This document shows, piece after piece, positions 1-6,851 of a DNA stretch of 64,000 nt. The position numbers were made by a program, and so were the translations under genes. Every line of letters begins with the position of its first letter. The first letter of the stretch is position 1. The notes beneath the pieces were generated by a model, which saw only the letters and a list, made by a program, of their open reading frames with translations, was not told where the DNA came from and searched no databases. The stretch comes from Radiobacillus kanasensis. Its GTDB lineage: Bacteria; Bacillota; Bacilli; Bacillales; Amphibacillaceae. The stretch lies in assembly GCF_021049245.1 (NCBI RefSeq), contig NZ_CP088020.1:124001-188000 (forward strand), read 5' to 3'.

Positions 1-31
1 GACGAATACTAATCGATCGAGGACTTAACTA
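1..31 (+). rRNA. 23S ribosomal RNA, 3' end (partial)
   Basis: The first 31 bases match the conserved 3' terminus of Bacillus 23S rRNA (ACTAATCGATCGAGGACTTAA). The rest of the gene lies upstream of the window. The 5S gene follows about 275 bases later on the same strand, so this is the end of an rRNA operon. Bases 32-307 are spacer in which I see no tRNA. Confidence 0.9.
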
Positions 32-307
32 AAAAACAAAAGCGGAAGTGCCCGCTTAGCAACGTACGGACTGGACTGAACCGTCGGAGATAAAGGAAAC
101 ACGATGAGCGGATGCGAATCGATGTTGACTTATCGTACAGAGGTGAGGGAAGTCTCGCTAGTTGCTGGGCACTGGAGCTGGACGTGGCTATTCCAGCTAA
201 ATATTTGCCCGCGCAGCTAGACTGTTTTAGTCTAAGCAATTGAATGTCTTCCCTCTTATCTAGTTTTTAGGGTGCAAACTCTATAAAAGTTCCAGTAGGA
301 ACTTTAA

Positions 308-426
308 GGTCTAGTGGTTATAGCAAAGAGGTCACACCTGTTCCCATGCCGAACACAGTAGTTAAGCTCTTTAGCGCCCATGGTAGTTGGGGCATTGCCC
401 CTGCGAGAGTAGGACGCCGCTAGGCC
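308..426 (+). rRNA. rrf: 5S ribosomal RNA
   Basis: About 119 nt matching Bacillus 5S rRNA, including the block AGAGGTCACACCTGTTCCC and the 3' part GAGAGTAGGACGCCGC. The ends pair: GGTCTAGTGG at the start with CCGCTAGGCC at the end. It is followed directly by a tRNA array. The exact ends are inferred from the helix. Confidence 0.93.
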
Positions 427-492
427 GACCAATTCAATTCCACCTTTGGGAAAAACGAACAGCTCTGTGAAGCAAGTATAACTTTCTTACAT

Positions 493-567
493 TCCACAGT
501 AGCTCAGTGGTAGAGCAATCGGCTGTTAACCGATCGGTCGTAGGTTCGAATCCTACCTGTGGAGCCA
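493..567 (+). tRNA. tRNA-Asn (GTT)
   Basis: Cloverleaf with acceptor TCCACAG, anticodon loop CTGTTAAC (anticodon GTT), T-arm GGTTCGAATCC, and an encoded CCA end. First tRNA after 5S. Confidence 0.95.
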
Positions 568-570
568 TAT

Positions 571-643
571 GCTTCCATAGCTCAGTTGGTAGAGCGCTTC
601 CATGGTAAGGAAGAGGTCGCCGGTTCAAGTCCGGCTGGAAGCT
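571..643 (+). tRNA. tRNA-Thr (GGT)
   Basis: The acceptor GCTTCCA pairs with TGGAAGC. The anticodon stem CTTCC/GGAAG encloses ATGGTAA, giving anticodon GGT. T-arm GGTTCAAGTCC. No CCA is encoded. It starts 3 nt after tRNA-Asn. Confidence 0.93.
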
Positions 644-662
644 CTGTCCATTTATCTTTAAT

Positions 663-737
663 GGCCCGTTGGTCAAGCGGTTAAGACACCGCCCTTTCAC
701 GGCGGTAACACGGGTTCGAATCCCGTACGGGTCACCA
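663..737 (+). tRNA. tRNA-Glu (TTC)
   Basis: Matches Bacillus tRNA-Glu: GGCCCGTTGGTCAAGCGG, anticodon loop CTTTCAC (TTC), and an encoded CCA. A stretch of about 99 nt without a recognised feature follows before the next tRNA. Confidence 0.95.
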
Positions 738-836
738 TTAACATATAACCCAGTTACAAAGTAGAAGGATTAAGGAAGGCATGTTAAGATTGCAACGTCC
801 TTGTTGCAACACATGCACTTACATATCCAGTGTTGC

Positions 837-912
837 GGAGGATTAGCTCAGCTGGGAGAGCACCTGCCTTACAAGCAGGGGGTCGCAGGTTCGAGCCCTG
901 CATCCTCCACCA
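837..912 (+). tRNA. tRNA-Val (TAC)
   Basis: The acceptor GGAGGAT pairs with ATCCTCC. The anticodon loop CTTACAA gives TAC. T-arm GGTTCGAGCCC and an encoded CCA. Confidence 0.95.
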
Positions 913-915
913 TAT

Positions 916-991
<76 letters not shown>

Positions 992-1046
992 TTTTTTTGT
1001 TTTTTGCATAAGATGGTATAACACACAATAAAATGGGTATAATCTT

Positions 1047-1132
1047 GGAGGGATAGCGAAGTTGGCCAAACGCGGCGGACTGTAAATCCGCTCCCATCGG
1101 GTTCGTAGGTTCGAGTCCTACTCCCTCCACCA
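1047..1132 (+). tRNA. tRNA-Tyr (GTA)
   Basis: An 86-nt class II tRNA with a long variable arm. The acceptor GGAGGGA pairs with TCCCTCC. The anticodon loop CTGTAAA gives GTA. CCA is encoded. Confidence 0.94.
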
Positions 1133-1182
1133 TTTACATAGTAGTAAATATAATAGTGCGGATTTTTAGCACTCTTTTTTAT

Positions 1183-1257
1183 TGGGCTATAGCCAAGCGG
1201 TAAGGCAACGGTTTTTGGTACCGTCATGCGCTGGTTCGAATCCAGCTAGCCCAGCCA
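1183..1257 (+). tRNA. tRNA-Gln (TTG)
   Basis: The acceptor TGGGCTA pairs with TAGCCCA. The anticodon stem ACGGT/ACCGT encloses TTTTGGT, giving TTG. CCA is encoded. Confidence 0.94.
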
Positions 1258-1280
1258 TTTTTTTGTCTTTTTGGACAAGT

Positions 1281-1583
1281 CATGAGCCATTAGCTCAGTT
1301 GGTAGAGACGAGCAAAACATCCACCGAGTAAGCTACGAGTAACCCTGAAGCATTAATCATCTTTGAATAAACTAGAAGATGCAGGGGTTTACATGATGAA
1401 CGCTGTTAACTTTTAAGAGAGCGTACATATCATGAGCCAATAGCTCAGTTGGTAGAGCAACGAGCACAAACATCCACCGAATACCCTACGAGTAACCCCG
1501 AAGCATTAATCATCTTTGAATAAGCGAGAAGATGCAGGGGTTTACATGATGAACGCTGTTAACTTTTAAGAGAGCGTACATAT
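1281..1583 (+). repeat. Two tandem 150/153-bp repeats starting with a truncated tRNA-Lys
   Basis: Units 1281-1430 and 1431-1583 are near-identical. Each starts with CAT followed by the first 24 nt of the tRNA-Lys gene downstream (GAGCCATTAGCTCAGTTGG and onward). The homology to the tRNA ends just before its anticodon arm. The rest of each unit is about 125 nt holding an inverted repeat (AAGATGCAGGGG pairs imperfectly with the preceding CCCTGAAGCATTAATCATCTT region). The true tRNA-Lys follows unit 2 directly. The 5' tRNA fragments cannot fold into full tRNAs. I know no function for the added segment. Confidence 0.85.
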
Positions 1584-1586
1584 CAT

Positions 1587-1659
1587 GAGCCATTAGCTCA
1601 GTTGGTAGAGCATCTGACTTTTAATCAGAGGGTCGCAGGTTCGAATCCTGCATGGCTCA
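1587..1659 (+). tRNA. tRNA-Lys (TTT)
   Basis: A complete cloverleaf: the acceptor GAGCCAT pairs with ATGGCTC, the anticodon loop CTTTTAA gives TTT, T-arm GGTTCGAATCC. No CCA is encoded. Its first 24 nt are the source of, or derive from, the two upstream partial copies. Confidence 0.94.
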
Positions 1660-1674
1660 CTCTTAATTCAATAC

Positions 1675-1747
1675 GGGGCCTTAGCTCAGCTGGGAGAGCG
1701 CCTGCTTTGCACGCAGGAGGTCAGCGGTTCGATCCCGCTAGGCTCCA
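1675..1747 (+). tRNA. tRNA-Ala (TGC)
   Basis: Matches Bacillus tRNA-Ala: GGGGCCTTAGCTCAGCTGGG, anticodon loop TTTGCAC (TGC). No CCA is encoded. Last tRNA of the array. Confidence 0.94.
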
Positions 1748-1754
1748 TCCTACT

Positions 1755-1780
1755 ATGATTCTAAACAGAATCATTTTTTT
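1755..1780 (+). terminator. Terminator of the tRNA array
   Basis: Hairpin ATGATTCT-AAAC-AGAATCAT followed by a run of T, 7 nt after tRNA-Ala. Confidence 0.85.
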
Positions 1781-1826
1781 GTTTCCAAAAAATAAATCCC
1801 GTATATATATACAAAATCATGTTATG

Positions 1827-1856
1827 TTGAGTCATTTTGCCTTTTTTGTCTACAAT
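1827..1856 (+). promoter_or_regulatory. Probable sigma-A promoter of rocF
   Basis: TTGAGT, an 18-nt spacer, then TACAAT, ending 27 nt before the arginase start. Assigned by motif only. Confidence 0.5.
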
Positions 1857-1883
1857 ATAAGTAGATGAAGGAGGTTTTTTTCT

Positions 1884-2783
1884 ATGAAGAAGCAATTATC
1901 GATTATTGGTGTACCGATGGATTTGGGACAGAATCGCCGTGGGGTGGATATGGGTCCGAGTGCCATTCGATATGCTGGTGTCATTGAAAGGTTAGAACGT
2001 TTGAATTACATAATAAACGATCTAGGGGATATAGAAATCTCTAGGCCGGATCGGAAAGAAGTCCAAGCAAACCATCGACTTAAAAACCTATCTGAAGTTG
2101 CGGATGGTAATGAAAAACTTGCAAAGAAAGTAGATAAGGTTATTCAGTCCGGAAACTTCCCACTTGTATTAGGTGGAGACCACAGTATTGCAATCGGTAG
2201 TCTTGCTGGTATCGCTAAACATTACGAAAATTTGGGAGTTATCTGGTACGATGCACACGGGGATTTAAACTCTGCTGAGACATCTCCTTCAGGGAACATT
2301 CACGGCATGCCTCTAGCGGTTAACTTAGGAATTGGGGAGGAGCGACTGACGAATATCTTAGGCTATGCACCAAAGGTTAAGCCTGAGAATATTGTGATCA
2401 TCGGTGCAAGATCCTTGGACCATGGAGAAAAGGAACTAATTAAAGAAAAAGGTATTCGCGTATATAGTATGCATGAGATAGACCGTATGGGCATGGCACA
2501 AGTCATGACAGAGATAATTGAATCGTTTAAGGGCATGGATGGCGTACACTTAAGCCTTGATTTAGATGGTTTAGATCCAAATGAAGCCCCAGGTGTAGGA
2601 ACACCAGTATTAGGTGGTCTGAGTTATCGAGAAAGTCACTTAGCTATGGAAATGCTATCAGAATCTGGTATTATCACGTCCGCCGAGTTCGTAGAAGTAA
2701 ACCCAATCTTAGATGAGAAAAATAAAACAGCATCATTAGCTGTTGGACTAATGGGTTCCTTGTTTGGAGAAAAATTAAAATAA
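1884..2783 (+). CDS. rocF: Arginase
   Basis: Hydrolyses L-arginine to ornithine and urea in the cytoplasm, the first step of arginine catabolism. The 299-residue product has the usual length for Bacillus arginase. All signatures of the ureohydrolase fold with two Mn ions are present: GGDHS (97-101, metal His100), DAHGD (123-127), NIHGMP (138-143), and SLDLDGLDP (224-232) with the paired metal aspartates, plus the late Glu in EVNP (271-274). The ATG follows an AAGGAGG ribosome site. The gene stands alone between the tRNA array and a strong terminator. In B. subtilis rocF lies in the rocDEF operon, whereas here it sits next to sigW. This is an ordinary, intact gene. Confidence 0.96.
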   Translation: MKKQLSIIGVPMDLGQNRRGVDMGPSAIRYAGVIERLERLNYIINDLGDIEISRPDRKEVQANHRLKNLSEVADGNEKLAKKVDKVIQSGNFPLVLGGDHSIAIGSLAGIAKHYENLGVIWYDAHGDLNSAETSPSGNIHGMPLAVNLGIGEERLTNILGYAPKVKPENIVIIGARSLDHGEKELIKEKGIRVYSMHEIDRMGMAQVMTEIIESFKGMDGVHLSLDLDGLDPNEAPGVGTPVLGGLSYRESHLAMEMLSESGIITSAEFVEVNPILDEKNKTASLAVGLMGSLFGEKLK

Positions 2784-2793
2784 GAAAAAAGTA

Positions 2794-2827
2794 TCCCTTG
2801 CCACTTAGTGTGACAAGGGAATTTTTT
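2794..2827 (+). terminator. Terminator after rocF
   Basis: Stem TCCCTTG/CAAGGGA with an inner CAC/GTG pairing, then ATTTTTT. It lies 10 nt after the arginase stop codon. Confidence 0.88.
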
Positions 2828-2869
2828 CGAGCTTTATCAACAATATCCGGGAGGTGACTAGCACCATAT

Positions 2870-3028
2870 CTATCCACTGACTTGTTTTTGATATTCATTT
2901 ATTAGGTAATCAAGACGTGTACTTACTGTCACTACAGGTTCAGAGGTCAAGTCTTGGGACTGGGTTAAACAAATCATTTCTTGTCTGCACTTCTCAATCT
3001 TTTCCAAAAGATGCAATTTGTAATCCAT
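2870..3028 (-). CDS. Spo0E-family aspartyl-phosphate phosphatase (52 aa)
   Basis: A small protein reading MDYKLHLLEKIEKCRQEM at its start and STRLDYLINEYQ near its end. This is the Spo0E layout: helix 1 with L...IE..R..M, then a short turn, then the SxxLDxLIxxY motif (family SQELD motif, here STRLD). Members of this family dephosphorylate Spo0A-P and delay sporulation. A strong ribosome site, AGGAGGTAATC, precedes the ATG directly. The gene is transcribed toward rocF and away from sigW, and it is short enough to be missed by default gene calling. The family assignment rests on the spacing of these motifs. Which response regulator it acts on cannot be read here. Confidence 0.8.
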   Translation of the reverse strand: MDYKLHLLEKIEKCRQEMICLTQSQDLTSEPVVTVSTRLDYLINEYQKQVSG

Positions 3029-3141
3029 GATTACCTCCTAAACTGGTATAATTGAACCTGATAGAGGTTTACCCTTTACTGCATAGAGATAAACGTTACC
3101 TCCTAGAATGAAAATCTTCTATCAAAAAAATGAAACGGAAA

Positions 3142-3168
3142 TGAAACCTATACGGTCTGTTAATCGTA
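3142..3168 (+). promoter_or_regulatory. SigW-type autoregulatory promoter
   Basis: TGAAAC, 17 nt, CGTA, placed 38 nt before the sigW start. This matches the known SigW consensus TGAAAC-N16/17-CGTA, so sigW is probably autoregulated as in B. subtilis. Confidence 0.82.
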
Positions 3169-3206
3169 TAGCAAAGGACCGCAAGTATTAGCGGAGGTAT
3201 TAATAG

Positions 3207-3770
3207 ATGGAAACCGTAATTAAACAAAAGATAAAACAGGTAAAAAAAGGGGATCATTCTGCATTTGAGGATGTGGTATCCTTTTATCAAAATAAAGTCT
3301 ATCAAATTTGTTTTCGCATGATTGGAAATAAGCATGAAGCGGAAGATTTGGCACAGGAAGCCTTTATTCGAGCATTCGTCAATATTCAATCGTTTGATAG
3401 TAAGAAGAAATTTTCGACGTGGCTGTATCGAATCGCTACCAATGTTACGATAGACCGAATTCGAAAAAAGAAACCGGATTATTATTTAGATGCGGAGGTA
3501 AAGGGAACCGAAGGGCTGGATATGTATTCGCAATTGTCCTCCGATCAACCATTACCGGAAGAAGAATTAGAAAGTTTAGAGATGCAAACCTATATCCAGA
3601 ATGAAATTATGGCTTTGCCTCCAAAGTATCGTAGTGTCATCGCGCTCCGATACTTGGATGAGTTATCTTTGTTGGAAATTAGTGAGATATTAGATATACC
3701 AGTCGGTACAGTCAAAACCAGAATACATCGTGGTAGAGAAGCGCTGAAAAAAAGGCTTCGTAGTGTGTAA
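3207..3770 (+). CDS. sigW: RNA polymerase ECF sigma factor SigW
   Basis: The extracytoplasmic-function sigma factor for cell-envelope stress from antimicrobial peptides, detergents and bacteriocins. At 187 residues it equals the B. subtilis protein in length. Region 2 runs from about residue 20 to 90 (GNKHEAEDLAQEAFIRAF, then FSTWLYRIATNVTIDRIRK). Region 4 occupies the last 60 residues (LPPKYRSVIALRYLDELSLL and an HTH ending VGTVKTRIHRGREALKK). It lies 16 nt upstream of its anti-sigma gene and downstream of a SigW-type promoter. The gene order sigW-rsiW followed by the cdaA operon is the conserved Bacillus arrangement, which supports the symbol. Confidence 0.95.
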   Translation: METVIKQKIKQVKKGDHSAFEDVVSFYQNKVYQICFRMIGNKHEAEDLAQEAFIRAFVNIQSFDSKKKFSTWLYRIATNVTIDRIRKKKPDYYLDAEVKGTEGLDMYSQLSSDQPLPEEELESLEMQTYIQNEIMALPPKYRSVIALRYLDELSLLEISEILDIPVGTVKTRIHRGREALKKRLRSV

Positions 3771-3786
3771 AGGAGTGTGAATTACC

Positions 3787-4401
3787 TTGGAATGTAACAA
3801 AGAAGCTGTGAAGCTTATGCACAAGTATCTAGATCGAGAGTTAAGTCAAAAAGAAGAACAGGACCTTCGCGCTCACTTGCAAACATGTGAAAGATGTCAA
3901 GAGCATTTTCACGATCTAAAAAGAACGGTAACCTTATTAGAAAGTACGAGTACGCTACAAGCACCTACTCATTTTACGGCGAAGGTAATGGACAGTTTGC
4001 CTAGAGAAAAGAAACGGGTCAGCTATAGGAGATGGTTCCGTGCGCACCCAATTGTGACAGCGGCAGCCATTTTCTTCATCTTGATGTTTAGTAGTGCCTT
4101 TTCGATGTGGAATGAAAATGGTCAAGTTTCGGTTTCGAAGCAAGAGAACCTAATAATCAAGGACGGCACGGTTATTGTACCGGAAGGGGTTACGGTCGAA
4201 GGTGATCTCGTTGTGAAAAACGGCAATTTGGATATCAAAGGTGCGGTAGATGGTAATGTCATCGTGATTAATGGGGAGCACCTGATGGCGTCGGCGGGTC
4301 AAGTAACCGGAGAAATTAAGCAGGTCAATCAGATTTTTGGATGGATGTGGTACCACTTAAAAGACTTTACCGAAAGTGTTTTTTCCTTTAGTGGATTATA
4401 G
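3787..4401 (+). CDS. rsiW: Anti-sigma-W factor RsiW
   Basis: A membrane-anchored inhibitor of SigW, known to be released by successive proteolysis (PrsW, then RasP) under envelope stress. The 204-residue product has an N-terminal zinc-binding anti-sigma domain with the signature His30, Cys34, Cys37 (HLQTCERCQ) plus Cys3. One membrane segment spans about 88-107. The extracytoplasmic part (about 115-175) has alternating short beta-strand repeats (VIVPEGVTVEGDLVVKNG, then DGNVIVINGE) typical of its C-terminal domain. The start is TTG behind AAAGGAGTG. The IS element begins 16 nt after the stop codon and splits the transcription terminator. Confidence 0.93.
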   Translation: MECNKEAVKLMHKYLDRELSQKEEQDLRAHLQTCERCQEHFHDLKRTVTLLESTSTLQAPTHFTAKVMDSLPREKKRVSYRRWFRAHPIVTAAAIFFILMFSSAFSMWNENGQVSVSKQENLIIKDGTVIVPEGVTVEGDLVVKNGNLDIKGAVDGNVIVINGEHLMASAGQVTGEIKQVNQIFGWMWYHLKDFTESVFSFSGL

Positions 4402-4453
4402 AAACCTTTGCTACTTTAAACTGTACCCTTTGTCAAGGACATTTAAAAAAAGA

Positions 4454-5305
4454 CTAGGCAGCATTAAGAAGATGATCTCTGTACTGTACAGGGGTCATCT
4501 TTTTTAAATCCCATTGATATCTATAATTGTTGTAGTAAGTCATATAACTCTTAATCTCTCTTTTAAGCTCATCTAGGGTTGCACATGGTTTGATGAATGC
4601 CTCATCCTTAAAATGCCCAAAAAACGACTCTTGTGGAGCGTTATCCCAACAATTTCCTCTTCTAGACATAGATTGACCTAAACCTAACTTCTTGACGTGC
4701 TTCTGGAAAGTAGGGCTAGTATAGTGCCCTCCTTGGTCAGAGTGAATAAAGGCACCTTTCGCTAACTTTACTCTTTTATTCCTTTTAAGTTTTACTAACG
4801 TATCAGTGGCTAGATCCAGGGTAATTCGATCGAGCACATGGTAGGCCAAGATTTCATTAGTTGATCCATCTTTAATGGTAGATAAATAAGCTTTTTGTCC
4901 TTTTCCATAATATAAATACGTAATATCTGTGAGTAATACTTTACCTGGGGTATCTTGCTTAAATTCTCTGTTTAATAAGTTCGGTAAGACACTGTGTTCT
5001 TGTGTAGCTTTAATCATCTTTTTGTGCGGATTAGCTCTACGGATTGGACAGACAATTTCATATTTTTTCATTATTCTTCTAATCCTTTTCAAGTTGTAGG
5101 TGATATGATAGTGGCCTTCTAGGGTCATTTTAATTTGTCTTGCACCCTTTTTACGTCCTTTAAAGTGAAAGGCCTTTAAGATAATCTCTTTTGCAATCTC
5201 ATCTTCTGCATCTCGCTTTTCTCTTTGTTCCCTTGATTGTAAAGAGAAGTAATTATAATATCCGGAACGTGAAACCCCAGCTATTTCACATAAATGGCTA
5301 ACCAT
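4454..5305 (-). CDS. IS3-family transposase OrfB (DDE integrase domain)
   Basis: The catalytic part of the transposase. The integrase core shows the first Asp in LLTDITYL, the second in IHSDQGGHYTS, and the DNAPQESFFGHFKDE block with the catalytic Glu. An N-terminal HTH_21-like segment (VSRSGYYNYF) precedes it. The frame stays open upstream past the stop codon of OrfA (reading through RKEAEEVKLSAEQKF), so the protein is most likely made as an OrfAB fusion by -1 frameshifting and not from the internal ATG used for this start. The 283 residues counted here are the usual OrfB length. Confidence 0.92.
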   Translation of the reverse strand: MVSHLCEIAGVSRSGYYNYFSLQSREQREKRDAEDEIAKEIILKAFHFKGRKKGARQIKMTLEGHYHITYNLKRIRRIMKKYEIVCPIRRANPHKKMIKATQEHSVLPNLLNREFKQDTPGKVLLTDITYLYYGKGQKAYLSTIKDGSTNEILAYHVLDRITLDLATDTLVKLKRNKRVKLAKGAFIHSDQGGHYTSPTFQKHVKKLGLGQSMSRRGNCWDNAPQESFFGHFKDEAFIKPCATLDELKREIKSYMTYYNNYRYQWDLKKMTPVQYRDHLLNAA

Positions 5306-5370
5306 ATTTTTAAGTTGAAATTTTTCGATAACAAAGTGAACAAGTAGGAATTTTTGTTCAGCTGATAATT

Positions 5371-5799
5371 TTACTTCTTCAGCCTCCTTTCGGCAAAGTC
5401 CATCTTTTTTAACAATTCGTTTTCTGCTTTCAATAAATTATTTTCGGCTTCTAACCGTGCATATTTTTCTTCTAATGAATGTTCCCTGTAGCTTGGTCTA
5501 CCAGAGTTTCCTTTTCTAGTATCTCTTAATCCAACTATTCCATTGTGTCTATATGCAGCACGCCACCTTTTCCCTGATGATCGAATACGGTCTATCCCAA
5601 TAATATCAATATCAAATCCATTCTCTTCAAATATATGTCTTGGTAACCTTCCCTTTTCATTTTCAATGATGAAGAGACGTTTAAATTCATCAGTATAGGT
5701 GATTCCCTTAGGACCAACAGACTTTACATATGGATTCGCTGATAGTGTCTTAATTTCTCTCTCTGTAAATATCTTTTTACTCATTTGACCTTTCCCCAA
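5371..5799 (-). CDS. IS3-family transposase OrfA (HTH/leucine-zipper part)
   Basis: A DNA-binding subunit of 142 residues. It has an N-terminal helix-turn-helix region and a C-terminal leucine-zipper-like coil (LEEKYARLEAENNLLKAENE, heptad Leu) used for multimerisation. It ends 66 nt before the first ATG of OrfB, in the overlapping -1 frame. A slippery heptamer lies 11 codons before its stop. Confidence 0.9.
   Translation of the reverse strand: MGKGQMSKKIFTEREIKTLSANPYVKSVGPKGITYTDEFKRLFIIENEKGRLPRHIFEENGFDIDIIGIDRIRSSGKRWRAAYRHNGIVGLRDTRKGNSGRPSYREHSLEEKYARLEAENNLLKAENELLKKMDFAERRLKK
5404..5410 (-). other. Programmed -1 frameshift site A-AAA-AAG
   Basis: On the minus strand the OrfA codons TTA AAA AAG form the heptamer A AAA AAG, the standard IS3 slippery site. 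Slipping -1 gives KKDGLCRKEAEEVK and continues into OrfB. Confidence 0.8.
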
Positions 5800-5884
5800 T
5801 CCCCATATTTTCTTAATTATACAAAAAAGTACCCTATAGGTAGACTTTTTTTAGGTGTCTACCTTATAGGGTACAGTTTACTTG

Positions 5885-5903
5885 GCAGAGGTTTTTTCTT
5901 TTT
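5885..5903 (+). terminator. Distal half of the rsiW terminator, split by the IS
   Basis: GCAGAGGTTT followed by TTTCTTTTT. Its partner arm AAACCTTTGC is at 4402-4411, right after rsiW. Without the IS and one CTT copy, the arms would be 6 nt apart with 10 paired bases (one G-U). Confidence 0.85.
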
Positions 5904-5940
5904 AGCATTCCTGTAAGATTCGTGATATATGCTGCCATTA

Positions 5941-5967
5941 TTGTATAAGATATAATTATGATATAAT
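5941..5967 (+). promoter_or_regulatory. Possible promoter of the cdaA operon
   Basis: TTGTAT, 15 nt, TATAAT, about 60 nt before cdaA. The spacer is short, so this is tentative. It lies between the IS and cdaA, so the operon probably keeps a promoter despite the insertion. Confidence 0.3.
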
Positions 5968-6026
5968 AGGAAAAGTCATACTTATAGAATAGGAAGAGGA
6001 AACCATGCATAAAAGGAAGTGTAACC

Positions 6027-6851
6027 ATGCTGTTTGATGGGGGTTTGGATCTATTAGATTTTCTCCGAATAGGTGTCGATATTGCCCTTGTCTGGTATGT
6101 TCTATATAAACTTATTGTCTTAATCCGGGGAACCAAAGCCATCCAGCTTCTAAAAGGGATTTTTGTTATTTTAGGAGTCTGGTTTTTAAGTGGTATTTTC
6201 AACTTAGATACGGTGAACTGGTTAATGTATCAAGCCATTCGATGGGGTTTTATCGTTATTATCATTTTGTTCCAGCCTGAATTGAGAAGGGCATTGGAGC
6301 AACTAGGACGCGGAAGCTTTTTCTCTCGTAATACGAAGTCCGAAGAAGAAATCCTCAATCGTAATATCGAAGCAATCACGAAATCGTGCAACTATATGGC
6401 GAAAAGACGTATTGGTGCTTTAATCACAATTGAAAAGGAAACGGCACTTGGGGATTACATCGAGACTGGTATCCCAATTAAAGGGCAATTAACGAGTGAA
6501 TTGCTTACGAACATTTTCGTTCCGAATACCCCTTTACACGATGGGGCTGTTATTTTAAATAAAGAGGAAATTGTAGCTGCTGCATGCTACCTACCATTAT
6601 CCGAGAGTCCGTTTATTTCCAAAGAGCTCGGTACCAGACACCGTGCCGCAATGGGTATTAGTGAAGTAACGGATGCGTTAACGATTGTCGTTTCAGAAGA
6701 AACTGGTCATATATCCTGCACAAAAAACGGAGAATTACATAGAAATATAGACCAGGATAAACTGATTGATTTATTACGGAATGAGTTAAACACAACCACC
6801 AAAGCCCCTGCCTCAAAAGGCTGGAATTGGAGGGGAAGAAAAAATGGATAA
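6027..6851 (+). CDS. cdaA: Diadenylate cyclase CdaA
   Basis: Condenses two ATP into cyclic di-AMP, the essential second messenger for potassium and wall homeostasis. The 274-residue product has three membrane segments in residues 10-82 (VDIALVWYVLYKLIVLI; IFVILGVWFLSGIF; IRWGFIVIIILF). The DAC domain follows at about 105-255, with the catalytic DGA motif (172-174, in HDGAV) and the RHR motif (204-206, in GTRHRAA). The ATG follows AAAAGGAAGTGTAACC. Its last codons overlap cdaR by 8 nt, so the two are co-translated. Known partners are CdaR and GlmM, both encoded next. Intact and of typical length. Confidence 0.96.
   Translation: MLFDGGLDLLDFLRIGVDIALVWYVLYKLIVLIRGTKAIQLLKGIFVILGVWFLSGIFNLDTVNWLMYQAIRWGFIVIIILFQPELRRALEQLGRGSFFSRNTKSEEEILNRNIEAITKSCNYMAKRRIGALITIEKETALGDYIETGIPIKGQLTSELLTNIFVPNTPLHDGAVILNKEEIVAAACYLPLSESPFISKELGTRHRAAMGISEVTDALTIVVSEETGHISCTKNGELHRNIDQDKLIDLLRNELNTTTKAPASKGWNWRGRKNG

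Larger units (their letters stand above)
4417..5880 (-). mobile_element. IS3-family (IS150 group) insertion sequence, complete
   Basis: A 1,464-bp element. Its ends begin TAAACTGTACCCT and match as inverted repeats over about 38 bp with mismatches. It is flanked by a 3-bp direct repeat CTT (4414-4416 and 5881-5883). It carries orfA and orfB on the minus strand with a programmed frameshift site. Both frames are open and the catalytic motifs are present, so it may still be active. Joining the flanks restores a perfect terminator hairpin of rsiW, which confirms the ends. Confidence 0.9.

Noticed and set aside
1602..1868. Open frame across tRNA-Lys and tRNA-Ala
   Set aside because: It lies over two clear tRNA genes and has no ribosome site. 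It is a by-product of tRNA sequence, as are the minus-strand frames at 434-1227.
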